Assembly: GCA_038057515.1 (NCBI GenBank)
Contig: JBBUDB010000027.1
Location: 1 to 32,004 of the forward strand
Source of the DNA: DATJQA01 sp038057515
GTDB lineage: Bacteria > Patescibacteriota > Minisyncoccia > UBA6257 > 2-01-FULL-56-20
DNA: 32,004 nt
Direction of reading: 5' to 3'
A program made the translations under genes and the position numbers. Below are positions 8,289 to 15,316 of the stretch, piece after piece (position 1 is the first letter of the stretch; the number at the start of each line of letters is the position of its first letter). The notes under the pieces were generated by a model, which worked only from the letters and a program-made list of their open reading frames with translations, did not search any database and was not told the origin of the DNA.

Positions 8289-8435
8289 CTACATTTCGTT
8301 GCCCAAATCCTCATCGTCGTCCTTCTCGTCATCGTCTCCGTCGAGGGTGTCTTCTTGAATCTCGCCGGTCTTATCATCGTCTTCTTCGTCGCTCAAACCG
8401 CGGAACGCGAGCTGAAGATCATCGAGTACGTTCAT
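8289..8435 (-). CDS. Small acidic protein, 48 residues
   Basis: ATG at 8435-8433, stop TAG at 8291-8289. The protein starts MNVLDDLQLAFRGLSDEEDD and then is dominated by Asp and Glu, including DGDDDEKDDDEDLGNEM at the end; roughly half of the residues are acidic. There is no Cys, signal peptide or membrane segment. It sits between a near-consensus promoter (8537-8510) and a strong terminator (8259-8233), which is what makes it convincing as an independent gene. I do not recognise the family. Possible roles of such tails include binding basic proteins or metal ions, but nothing here decides it. There is no clear Shine-Dalgarno. Confidence 0.65.
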   Translation of the reverse strand: MNVLDDLQLAFRGLSDEEDDDKTGEIQEDTLDGDDDEKDDDEDLGNEM

Positions 8436-8509
8436 GTCCAACTACCAAACTAATAAGATACGACCTTTTTGTTTGTTCTAAAAGCGTAATTCACGCTCAT
8501 TTGGGAAGA

Positions 8510-8537
8510 AGTATATGGCACATCTCGTCTCTGTCAA
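8510..8537 (-). promoter_or_regulatory. Near-consensus sigma70-type promoter
   Basis: On the - strand, TTGACA (8537-8532) is followed by a 16-nt spacer and TATACT (8515-8510). The start would be near 8503, about 70 nt before the acidic-protein ATG. Within the leader, AGCGT-GAATT-ACGCT (about 8497-8483) forms a small hairpin followed by TTT. This is one of the best promoters in the window. Confidence 0.75.
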
Positions 8538-8597
8538 TCCCCGTGGGCTGTGCATTAATCAAACCCGGATATTTTAGGCCAAGACCGACGGCGGCTG

Positions 8598-9071
8598 TCA
8601 GCGCCCCGCGCCGTGTCTCGCTCCAAGGATGGCGATGGCGACGGCGTCGCTCGCATCGTCAATGAGCGAGAGGGTTGGCCGACCAAGGAAGAGCTTCACC
8701 ATCTTTGCGATCGCTTGCTTCCCAGCCCGTCCGTCGCCGGCAATGCCGAGCTTCACTTCGTTCGGCGCGAACTCGCGGACGGTAAGCCCGGCGCCGATTG
8801 CCGTCTCAAGGATCACGCCCCGGGCTTGGGCGACGCGGAGCGCCGTCGCCCGGTTCTTGGCAAAGAACAATTTTTCGATGGCGAGTACTGTGGGGCGATG
8901 GCGGGCGATAAGCTTCGCGAGGTGAGTCCTCATTTCGGAGAGCGCCTCGCGTTCGTCCGGGTGGGTTGTTTTAAGAAGTCCGGCCTCGATAAGGCCCAGG
9001 GCGTTGCCATCCGCCCGGATTATTCCGTAACCGACGCGTCGCGTGCCGGGATCGATACCAAGGACGATCAT
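8598..9071 (-). CDS. ruvC: Holliday junction endonuclease RuvC
   Basis: A 157-residue RuvC of normal length. The RNase H-fold catalytic acidic residues are present: Asp7 in GIDPGT, Glu66 in AIEKLFF, and the C-terminal pair in IDDASDAVAIAI (Asp139 and Asp142). It cuts Holliday junctions formed by homologous recombination after branch migration by RuvAB. Its ATG overlaps the yebC stop by 4 nt (ATGA), so the two are translationally coupled. RuvB is at 11.8 kb and RuvA at 28.6 kb, so the three genes are dispersed. Confidence 0.95.
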   Translation of the reverse strand: MIVLGIDPGTRRVGYGIIRADGNALGLIEAGLLKTTHPDEREALSEMRTHLAKLIARHRPTVLAIEKLFFAKNRATALRVAQARGVILETAIGAGLTVREFAPNEVKLGIAGDGRAGKQAIAKMVKLFLGRPTLSLIDDASDAVAIAILGARHGAGR

Positions 9072-9634
9072 CGTTCGTTGTCAATTTTTTCGCCCGTCGC
9101 GGCGTTTACGTAGGTCGCCCGGACGTCGTCATGGTCGTTGATGGCCGCGACAAGCGCGCCAAGCGCCGTCGTATCCGCTTCACTCGCCTCTTGGGGAAAT
9201 TTCGCCCGCCAGAATTTTTGTCCATCCCTCATCTCTAAGTCGAAAGCCCAGAACACACCACCGGACTCCGCCCACCTGCCGCCATGATCGCTTAAAATCT
9301 TTTTTATTTCGGCGACAACTCGATTGCGGTTGTCGCCGATCGCCTCGATTATTATCGCAATGCCGCCCGGGCCATAGGCTTCAAATGTCAGTTCAAGGGG
9401 TTCGCCACCCGGCTCGCTTGCCCGCCCGATGGCGCGAGCAATGTTGTCGTTCGGCACCATCGCCTCCCGGGCCGCGAGGACGGCCGTGCGGAGGCGCGGG
9501 TTGAAGTCGGGGTTCGGCTCGGCGCGCGCCGCGGCCGTGATCGCCGCGAGGAGTTTTGAGAAAACCGCGCCGCGATGCTTGTCGTTCGCGTCCTTTTGCC
9601 GCTTAATACCGGCCCAGTGAGAATGTCCCGCCAT
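9068..9634 (-). CDS. yebC: YebC/PmpR-family protein
   Basis: The N terminus MAGHSHWAGIKRQKDANDKHR is the YebC signature (MAGHSKWxxIKxxKxxxDxxR), followed by PNDNIARAIGRA and the domain-2 motif YGPGGIAIIIEAIGDNRNR. At 188 residues it is shorter than the usual ~240; most of the last domain is reduced. The family includes transcription regulators and, for some members, ribosome-associated factors that relieve stalling at proline stretches. It forms a unit with ruvC, a common pairing. TATACT lies on the - strand 9 nt before its ATG. Confidence 0.92.
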   Translation of the reverse strand: MAGHSHWAGIKRQKDANDKHRGAVFSKLLAAITAAARAEPNPDFNPRLRTAVLAAREAMVPNDNIARAIGRASEPGGEPLELTFEAYGPGGIAIIIEAIGDNRNRVVAEIKKILSDHGGRWAESGGVFWAFDLEMRDGQKFWRAKFPQEASEADTTALGALVAAINDHDDVRATYVNAATGEKIDNER

Positions 9635-9643
9635 TTCAAGACC

Positions 9644-9649
9644 AGTATA
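9644..9649 (-). promoter_or_regulatory. Candidate -10 box of yebC-ruvC
   Basis: TATACT on the - strand (9649-9644), with 9 nt between it and the yebC ATG at 9634. Transcription would begin 2-3 nt before the start codon. No good -35 was seen. Confidence 0.45.
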
Positions 9650-9734
9650 TCCCTCGGAACGCCGGCGCGAAAGCCGGGCCCCCTGGCTCTGCGCCAGAAA
9701 CGCAAGAAGACTTTTCTAAGAATCGGCGCGGGGG

Positions 9735-9740
9735 TACACT
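9735..9740 (+). promoter_or_regulatory. Candidate -10 box of pilB
   Basis: TACACT followed by 7 nt (TAAGAGA) and the ATG at 9748. The expected start falls at or next to the ATG. There is no convincing -35. Confidence 0.4.
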
Positions 9741-9747
9741 TAAGAGA

Positions 9748-11427
9748 ATGGCCGAAGAAAGAATTTCGCCGATCCAAAGACGACTCGCCGACATTCGTCG
9801 CGACGCCGAAGAGCGCGACGCCGCCCGGCGGGCCGCGCGCACGGGCTCGCCGTACATCGACCTCCGCAAGGCGCCCGTCAGCATGGACGCCCTGCGGCTC
9901 GTTCCCGAAGCAACAGCCAAAGATGCGCGCCTGGTATCGGTAGAACTCAAGGTGCGTGACGTGGCGCTCGCGGCCTACGACCCGAGCGCGCAGAAAACAA
10001 AAGCGATCGTTGACGATTTGGCGAGTCGCAAGTATGCCGTGAAGCTCTTCACCACCTCTTTGAGCGGCCTCGAGCAGGTGTGGCAGATGTACAAGTTCGC
10101 GCCCGAGGAGACGAAGGATATTACGGGTAAGTTCGAGATCAGCCGCGTCGAGGCGCTGCTTCAGAACCTTGTTAATCTTCAGCTCGTTGGCAAGGAAGTC
10201 GAGAAGCTCGAATTCCAAAAGATAACGACCACCAATCTTTTTGAGGTGATTCTCGCGGGCGCGCTCGGCACCCATGCTTCCGACATCCACTTTGAAGCCG
10301 AAGAAAAATCGGCCCGCATTCGGCTCCGCCTCGACGGCCTTCTCCACGACGTCTTTACCGCCCTGCCACTCAAAAATTACGACGCCCTCCTTTCGCGCAT
10401 CAAACTGCTTTCGGGGTTGAAGATAAATGTTCGGGGCGAGCCGCAGGATGGCCGCTTCACAATCGGACTCTCGGCGAAAGAGATTGAGGTTCGCGTCTCG
10501 ATCATTCCGTCCGAATTCGGCGAGGCGGTCGTGATGCGCATCCTCGACCCCTCATCCATTCTCGTCGATTTGCCCAAGCTCGGACTTCGGCCCGACAACC
10601 TCGCCCTCGTCGAGACGGAGCTCGCGAAGCCGAACGGCCTCATCTTGAACACCGGCCCGACGGGCTCCGGCAAAACCACCACCCTCTATGCCTTCCTCCG
10701 CCGCATCGTCGACCCCGAGACGAAAATCATCACCGTCGAGGATCCGATCGAATATCGTGTTCTCGGCATCGAGCAGACCCAGGTTAATCCGGATGTCGGC
10801 TACACCTTCGCCGGCGGACTGCGCGCCATTTTGCGCCAAGACCCGGACGCCATCCTGATCGGCGAGATTCGCGACAAGGAGACGGCCGATATCGCCCTTC
10901 AGGCGTCCTTAACAGGCCACTTGGTTTTCTCGACGCTCCACACGAACGACGCCGCAGGCGCGGTGCCGCGCCTCGTCGATCTCGGCGTTCGCCCCGCCAC
11001 GGTCGGGCCGGCCTTGACGCTCGTTATCGCCCAACGGCTTGTTAGAAAGTTTTGCCTGAAGTGTCGTGCGCCGGCCGATGTGGATCCGAAGCTCAACGCC
11101 AAGTTCGCGGAGTTTGTCGGTCGTCTACCGGCGCATGTTGATCGCACGCCGTATGAGAATCCGAAGATCATGCGCGCCGTGGGCTGCGAGGCGTGTAGCA
11201 ACCTTGGCTACAAGGGCCGCATCGGTATCTTCGAATTTTTCCATGGCGGGCCGGAACTTGAGGAGCTTATCTTAAAAGAGGTTTCCGAAGTTTCTCTTAA
11301 AAAACTTGCCGGGAAACAGGAGATGGTAACAATGCAAGAAGACGGAGTTTTGAAGGTCATCATTGGCGAAACCGATATTTCCGAAGTCGAGAAAGTGACC
11401 GGGCCGATCCCGTGGTTGCATAAGTAG
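9748..11427 (+). CDS. pilB: Type IV pilus assembly / secretion ATPase PilB-GspE
   Basis: A 559-residue GspE/PilB ATPase. An N-terminal domain (about 1-150) precedes the ATPase core. Walker A is GPTGSGKT at 303-310, the Asp-box region is ITVEDPIEYR (328-337), Walker B ILIGE at 369-373, and the His-box region STLHTNDAAG (395-404). A Cys-x2-Cys pair (CLKC, 436-439) and a later CEAC in CEACSNLGYKGRIGIFEF form the zinc-binding tetracysteine motif typical of PilB/GspE. This favours an assembly ATPase over the retraction ATPase PilT, which lacks the N domain. It powers pilin assembly at the cytoplasmic membrane. No other pilus genes are in the window, so it is an orphan here. Confidence 0.9.
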   Translation: MAEERISPIQRRLADIRRDAEERDAARRAARTGSPYIDLRKAPVSMDALRLVPEATAKDARLVSVELKVRDVALAAYDPSAQKTKAIVDDLASRKYAVKLFTTSLSGLEQVWQMYKFAPEETKDITGKFEISRVEALLQNLVNLQLVGKEVEKLEFQKITTTNLFEVILAGALGTHASDIHFEAEEKSARIRLRLDGLLHDVFTALPLKNYDALLSRIKLLSGLKINVRGEPQDGRFTIGLSAKEIEVRVSIIPSEFGEAVVMRILDPSSILVDLPKLGLRPDNLALVETELAKPNGLILNTGPTGSGKTTTLYAFLRRIVDPETKIITVEDPIEYRVLGIEQTQVNPDVGYTFAGGLRAILRQDPDAILIGEIRDKETADIALQASLTGHLVFSTLHTNDAAGAVPRLVDLGVRPATVGPALTLVIAQRLVRKFCLKCRAPADVDPKLNAKFAEFVGRLPAHVDRTPYENPKIMRAVGCEACSNLGYKGRIGIFEFFHGGPELEELILKEVSEVSLKKLAGKQEMVTMQEDGVLKVIIGETDISEVEKVTGPIPWLHK

Positions 11428-11433
11428 TTAAAG

Positions 11434-11464
11434 AAAAACCATCCGCCTCAGGCGGGTGGTTTTT
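11434..11464 (+). terminator. Intrinsic terminator after pilB
   Basis: AAAAACCATCCGCC (11434-11447), loop TCA, GGCGGGTGGTTTTT (11451-11464), 6 nt after the pilB stop. The one non-Watson-Crick position is U-G when read on the + strand and A-C on the - strand, so it fits + strand transcription best, though the A-run makes it potentially bidirectional. Confidence 0.85.
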
Positions 11465-11475
11465 CGTACCGGGGA

Positions 11476-11651
11476 GAGTATTTCGCCTCTAATCTGGGGG
11501 CCGAACACCGGAGGTTGTCCAGCGCGCAGAAGATCTCTTTTTAACTAGGTTAAAAGAGGTTAGAATGGCCTTGAGGATGGGCGTCGCCGGAGCCACGCCG
11601 TCCTAGATGGCTGAAGTCCATTCCTACCCCCAGGTTAGGGGCGACATACTC
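11476..11651 (+). ncRNA. Unidentified highly structured RNA candidate
   Basis: GAGTATTTCGCC (11476-11487) and the following TCTAATCTGGGGG (to 11500) pair over 25 positions with 11627-11651. On the + strand this gives 22 Watson-Crick pairs, two U-G wobbles and one mismatch; on the - strand the wobbles become A-C mismatches. Inside are a hairpin CTCTTTTTAAC-TAG-GTTAAAAGAG (about 11536-11559), a helix GAATGG/CCATTC, and within that helix a hairpin GGATGGGCGT / ACGCCGTCC with another + strand U-G. The 327-nt pilB-ruvB gap has no ORF of note. I do not find the signatures of RNase P RNA, tmRNA or SRP RNA. No convincing + strand promoter is seen, and a good promoter points the other way at 11693-11665, so orientation is not settled. 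Confidence 0.6.
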
Positions 11652-11664
11652 AACTAAGGACTAC

Positions 11665-11693
11665 ATGCTAGCATAGAAAGAGAATCCTGTCAA
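11665..11693 (-). promoter_or_regulatory. Leftward promoter facing the structured element
   Basis: On the - strand TTGACA (11693-11688), 17-nt spacer, TAGCAT (11670-11665) preceded by TGC, an extended -10 element. A transcript would start near 11658, cross the whole structured element and meet the pilB terminator hairpin from the back at 11464-11434. It either makes the structured RNA in the opposite sense or an antisense RNA to it. Confidence 0.5.
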
Positions 11694-11754
11694 GCGAAAC
11701 AAAGGCCCGAAAAACAAGCGTTCCGGGGACTCTAAAAAGAGAATTTTTACCGCC

Positions 11755-12762
11755 ATGAGCACCAAGAAAGAACCCATAAGCGCCGCCGACGATGGCGCCA
11801 TCGACCAAGCCCTCCGGCCAACTTCGTGGGATGAGTACATCGGCCAAGAGAAGGTGAAGCAAAATCTGCGCATTATCATCGAGGCGTCGAAGAAGCGCGC
11901 CGCGGCGATGGACCACATTCTTTTTTCCGGCCAAGCCGGACTCGGCAAGACCACGCTCGCGGTTCTCGTGGCCCGCGAACTCGGCGGCCCGCTTCAGACG
12001 ACCTCGGGGCCGGCGCTCGAGAAGATGGGGGATCTGGCCGCAATCCTTACCAACCTCGAACCCGGCGCGGTGCTCTTCATTGACGAGGCGCACCGCATCA
12101 ATCATCTTATTGAAGAAGTTCTTTATCCGGCCATGGAGAGCCGCAAGTTGCACCTTATGGTCGGCAAGGGTCCGGCGGCGCGGAGTTTGACGCTCGACCT
12201 GCCACCCTTCACACTTGTGGCCGCCACGACGCGCGAGAGCTTGCTCTCGCAACCCCTGCGCTCGCGCTTCGGCGCCGTCTTCCGCCTCGACTACTATGCC
12301 CCCAGAGACATCGCGACCATTATCGCGCGTTCGGCAAAGATTTTAGGCGTCACGATCGATTCTGAAGCGATTACTATTCTCGCGGCGGCCTCGCGGGCCA
12401 CGCCGCGCGTCGCGAATCGCCTCTTAAAGCGCGCCCGCGATTACGCCGAGGTTCACAGCGGCGCTTCGGCGATCGACGCCGTCTCGGCGCGGCACGCCCT
12501 CGAACTTCTCGAAATCGATCCGCGCGGTCTCGAGCCGCAGGACCGGCGCCTTCTTGAAATCATCATCACGAAGTTCGGCGGCGGGCCCGTGGGCGTGGGC
12601 ACACTCGCGGCGGCGCTCGGCGAAGAACGCGGCGCGATCGAAGAGATATACGAGCCATATCTCATGACTCTGGGATTTCTCCAGCGCACGCCCTCGGGGC
12701 GCGTGGCCCTTCAGGCCGCCTACGATCATTTGGGGCTCAAGCGGCCGGGGGAGATGTTGTAA
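11755..12762 (+). CDS. ruvB: Holliday junction branch migration helicase RuvB
   Basis: A 335-residue RuvB of normal length. The N terminus includes LRPTSWDEYIGQ. Walker A is GQAGLGKT at 59-66 (the family usually has GPPGLGKT), Walker B LFIDEAH at 107-113, sensor region AATTRESLLSQPLRSRFG with the Arg finger. The C-terminal winged helix contains GGPVGVGTLAAALGEERGAIEEIYEPYL and ends with QRTPSGRVA. It forms hexameric motors that drive branch migration with RuvA (28.6 kb). The start ATG follows TTTTTACCGCC; the mRNA leader could extend through the structured element upstream. Confidence 0.96.
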   Translation: MSTKKEPISAADDGAIDQALRPTSWDEYIGQEKVKQNLRIIIEASKKRAAAMDHILFSGQAGLGKTTLAVLVARELGGPLQTTSGPALEKMGDLAAILTNLEPGAVLFIDEAHRINHLIEEVLYPAMESRKLHLMVGKGPAARSLTLDLPPFTLVAATTRESLLSQPLRSRFGAVFRLDYYAPRDIATIIARSAKILGVTIDSEAITILAAASRATPRVANRLLKRARDYAEVHSGASAIDAVSARHALELLEIDPRGLEPQDRRLLEIIITKFGGGPVGVGTLAAALGEERGAIEEIYEPYLMTLGFLQRTPSGRVALQAAYDHLGLKRPGEML

Positions 12763-12779
12763 GCGAGATAGCTGGATGG

Positions 12780-12797
12780 TTAGAGAATAGAGAGTAG
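12780..12797 (+). repeat. Spacer repeat, copy 1 of 3
   Basis: TTAGAGAATAGAGAGTAG lies 8 nt before the first zinc-ribbon gene. Copies differing at one or two positions occur at 14607-14624 and 23544-23561, all in spacers flanking zinc-ribbon genes. Confidence 0.6.
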
Positions 12798-12805
12798 TGA
12801 CGAAA

Positions 12806-14590
12806 ATGACGAACACCGAGACGAAAAACTGTCAGAATTGTAAAACCGCGTTTGTTATCGAGCCGGAAGACTTTGCGTTCTACGACAAGATCAAAGTTCC
12901 GCCGCCAACGTGGTGCCCGGAATGCCGGATGGTGCGAAGAATGTTGCATCGGAACGAGCGTGCTTTGTATAAAGGCGCGTGCGGCTTATGTGGCAAGCAA
13001 ATACTATCGATATACTCTCCAGATAAGCCCCTCACGACATATTGTCGTGATTGCTGGTTTTCTGATCGGTGGAGTCCACTTGAATATGGAGCAGAGTACA
13101 ATTGGCAGCTTCCATTTTTTGCACAATGGCGTGCGCTTATGGAGCGAGTTCCCAAAATTGCCATCGCGCACTATCACAATAACATCAACAGCGAATATGC
13201 AAATTATATTGCCGACGATAAAAATGTGTATTTATCCTATTCGATTATAAAATCGGAAGACGTTTATTATTCTCGTTCGATCGATGACAGCAAAGCATGC
13301 GTCGACAGCTTCAACCTTGATAGTTGCGAAATTGCTTATGAGAGCTCCGATGGACACCACAATCACAACACGACCTTCACTATTAAATCGCGAGAATGTT
13401 TAAATTCCGCGTTTCTTTTTGACTGCGTGAATTGCCAACAATGCTTTATGAGCTCGAACATGCGCAACGGTCGCTTTATTATTCGGAACAAGCAATACAC
13501 AAAAGAAACATACGAACAGGAAATGAAACGAGTTGATTGCGGAAGTTACGGAACCCTCAAAGGACTGAAGGAAGAGTTTCTCAAAATGAAAAAATCGTCA
13601 CTTCATAAATTTGGCAACCTCGTGAAAACCGCGGCTTGTTCTGGCGATAACATCGAGAACGCAAAAAACGCGCAACACACATTTGAAGCGTATGAGAGTG
13701 AGAATTTAAAGTTCGGAGTTCGGATAATTGGAGCAAGGGACTCATACGATCTTACTGGCTCTGCGCAAAGCGAGCTGTTGTATGAGTGTGTCGCTGGCGG
13801 TTTCGGGAGCTATGCGACTAAATTCTCAACCTTTCTCGACCTAACCCGTGACAGCTATTTTGTTGATTGGTGTCATGGTTCCTCCAATATGTTTGGGTGC
13901 TTTGGGTTAAGAAACAAGCAATACTGCATCCTGAACAAGCAGTACACGAAAGATGAATACGAGGAACTGGTCCCGAAGATCATCCAACACATGAACAAGA
14001 TGCCCTACATGGACGCCCAGGGCCGGGAGTACCGCTACGGCGAGTTCTTCCCGCCCGAGCTATCACCTTTTGCATACAACGAAACCATCGCCCAGGAGTA
14101 CTTCCCGCTCACGAAAGATGAGGCGGAAAAGCAGGGCTATCGCTGGAATGACCCGGATGTGAAGAGTTACGCCGTCACGAAGAACCCCGAAGACCTCCCG
14201 GATCATATCAAGGACGTAGATGACGGCATCCTCAAGGAAACCATCGGCTGCGCCCATTCGACAAGTTCATGGCAAGCCACAAACGGAGCCTGCCTAGACC
14301 AATGCACAACCGCCTTCCGCATCATCCCCGAGGAGCTCCAGTTCTACCGGCGAATGAACCTACCCCTGCCCCGACTATGTCCCAACTGCCGACATTACGA
14401 ACGACTCCGCCAACGGAACCCTCTCCGGCTTTGGCATCGGCAATGCATGTGTGACGGGGAGACCCACGAGAACATCGCTGCCCACCACCATGGCGCGAAG
14501 CCCTGCCCCAACGAATTCGAGACGTCCTATGCCCCGGAGCGGCCGGAAATCGTGTACTGCGAGGCCTGCTACAATGCGGAGGTGGCGTAG
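12806..14590 (+). CDS. Cys-rich zinc-ribbon protein, paralogue 1
   Basis: A 594-residue protein with no recognised enzyme domain. Two N-terminal zinc ribbons: C9/C12 with C37/C40 (CxxC...WCPECR, around FVIEPEDFAFY) and C59/C62 with C80/C83. The centre looks like short beta-strand repeats rich in Cys, Asn, Tyr and Ser and contains a module twice: NMRNGRFIIRNKQYTKETYE (218-237) and GLRNKQYCILNKQYTKDEYE (367-386). Then come GEFFPPELSPFAYNETIAQ and DLPDHIKDV. The C terminus repeats the first ribbon (CTTAFRIIPEELQFYRRMN, then LCPNCR at 524-529) and ends with a last Cys set, CEACYNAEVA. The pattern CxxC...FxIxPEDxxFY...CPxCR resembles the 'probable zinc-ribbon' domain of short bacterial proteins. 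I chose the ATG at 12806, matching paralogue N termini; an upstream in-frame GTG lies at 12797. By eye the centre is AT-richer than the 3' third. Confidence 0.85.
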   Translation: MTNTETKNCQNCKTAFVIEPEDFAFYDKIKVPPPTWCPECRMVRRMLHRNERALYKGACGLCGKQILSIYSPDKPLTTYCRDCWFSDRWSPLEYGAEYNWQLPFFAQWRALMERVPKIAIAHYHNNINSEYANYIADDKNVYLSYSIIKSEDVYYSRSIDDSKACVDSFNLDSCEIAYESSDGHHNHNTTFTIKSRECLNSAFLFDCVNCQQCFMSSNMRNGRFIIRNKQYTKETYEQEMKRVDCGSYGTLKGLKEEFLKMKKSSLHKFGNLVKTAACSGDNIENAKNAQHTFEAYESENLKFGVRIIGARDSYDLTGSAQSELLYECVAGGFGSYATKFSTFLDLTRDSYFVDWCHGSSNMFGCFGLRNKQYCILNKQYTKDEYEELVPKIIQHMNKMPYMDAQGREYRYGEFFPPELSPFAYNETIAQEYFPLTKDEAEKQGYRWNDPDVKSYAVTKNPEDLPDHIKDVDDGILKETIGCAHSTSSWQATNGACLDQCTTAFRIIPEELQFYRRMNLPLPRLCPNCRHYERLRQRNPLRLWHRQCMCDGETHENIAAHHHGAKPCPNEFETSYAPERPEIVYCEACYNAEVA

Positions 14591-14606
14591 CAAGAAAGTT
14601 AGTCAA

Positions 14607-14624
14607 TTAGAGAATAGAGATTAG
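14607..14624 (+). repeat. Spacer repeat, copy 2 of 3
   Basis: TTAGAGAATAGAGATTAG, 17 nt after the stop of paralogue 1. It differs from copy 1 at one position. Confidence 0.6.
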
Positions 14625-14668
14625 CCGCGAAACTAGACGCGACAAAAAAATACTAACCCGACTAGGCA

Positions 14669-14680
14669 ACTAGTCACTAG
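14669..14680 (+). repeat. CTAG-rich 12-mer shared with the ruvA upstream region
   Basis: ACTAGTCACTAG, just before the lamin-tail gene; an identical 12-mer is at 28523-28534 before ruvA. CTAGTGATTAG at 23537-23547 is a near reverse-complement relative. Confidence 0.45.
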
Positions 14681-14689
14681 CCCACCGGC

Positions 14690-15316
14690 ATGATTGTCAT
14701 CAACGAATTCCTACCCAATCCCGAAGGCGCCGACGCGGCGGGCGAGTGGGTGGAATTTAGGAATATCGGCGACGTCCCTGCTTCTCTCGCCGGATGGCGC
14801 CTGAAGACCGAAAACGGCAAGTCGGTCGCGTTGCCAGCGAAGACCATTGGCGCGGGGGAGTATCTTGTCGTCTCGCGGCAAGCGGCGAAGTTCACCCTTA
14901 AAAACCAAAATGGTGCGCTCACGCTTCTTGATCCCGGCGGTCGTTCCGTGGACACTCTGGCCTTTGTGGGTGACGCGCCTGAAGGCAAGAGCGTTAACCC
15001 CGTTAGAAGTCCCGCCCGCGACGAAAGCGCTAGCCCTCAAGACCCTGGCGGGGCTACTTCTAACGGGGTAAACCGGAGCGAGGGCGGGTACGTTTTCGCC
15101 GCGCCCACGCCCGGGGCGGTAAACGTAGAAACCAAACTCGCCCTCATTGGCGCGGAACCTATTCCCGGTCCGCTTTTCCTTCCCGGCGGAGCGTTTCCTG
15201 CCATTCTCTCCGGATTAGCCATCGCGCTCCTTCTTGCCGGACTTATGACATTCCTGGTACAAAAGAACCATGCGTTACAGGAGCTCTTCTTCGGCGGCGA
15301 CGAAAAAACTGGGTGA
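14690..15316 (+). CDS. Lamin-tail-domain protein with C-terminal membrane anchor
   Basis: 208 residues. Residues 1-100 and about 131-146 match a lamin-tail (LTD) fold: VINEFLPNPEGADAAGEWVE, FRNIGDVPASLAGWRL, GAGEYLVVSR, and the closing TPGAVN. Residues 101-130 (SVNPVRSPAR...TSNGVNRS) are encoded by a palindromic insert and split the last part of the domain. A hydrophobic stretch at about 168-190 is a probable membrane anchor, followed by a short basic/acidic tail. No signal peptide is seen, and an in-frame stop at 14678-14680 excludes a longer N terminus. LTD proteins in bacteria are often surface or envelope associated; the role here is unknown. The 3' end overlaps tsaE by 47 nt. Confidence 0.75.
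   Translation: MIVINEFLPNPEGADAAGEWVEFRNIGDVPASLAGWRLKTENGKSVALPAKTIGAGEYLVVSRQAAKFTLKNQNGALTLLDPGGRSVDTLAFVGDAPEGKSVNPVRSPARDESASPQDPGGATSNGVNRSEGGYVFAAPTPGAVNVETKLALIGAEPIPGPLFLPGGAFPAILSGLAIALLLAGLMTFLVQKNHALQELFFGGDEKTG
14993..15073. repeat. Palindromic element inserted in a coding sequence
   Basis: GTTAACCCCGTTAGAAGT (14993-15010) is the reverse complement of ACTTCTAACGGGGTAAAC (15056-15073) except at one position; the 45-nt interior begins CCCGCC and ends GGCGGGGCT, extending the pairing with a small bulge. The element keeps the reading frame of the lamin-tail gene. It looks like a small mobile palindromic repeat. I recall similar NPVRSP...SNGVN peptides in CPR proteins, unverified. 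Confidence 0.65.

Noticed and set aside
8262..8453. 63-codon + strand ORF with hydrophobic residues
   Set aside because: It is the antisense of the acidic-protein gene: Asp/Glu codons read backwards give Val/Ile/Leu/Phe. Promoter and terminator support the - strand.
9388..10347. 319-codon ORF on the - strand
   Set aside because: Overlaps yebC in another frame and the antisense of pilB; both overlapped genes have clear signatures.
11476..11660. tmRNA, RNase P RNA or SRP RNA in the structured element
   Set aside because: No tag-peptide reading frame or CCA-type end, no GAGGAAAGTCC/ACAGAA core of RNase P, and no GGAAGCAGCC-like SRP loop on either strand.
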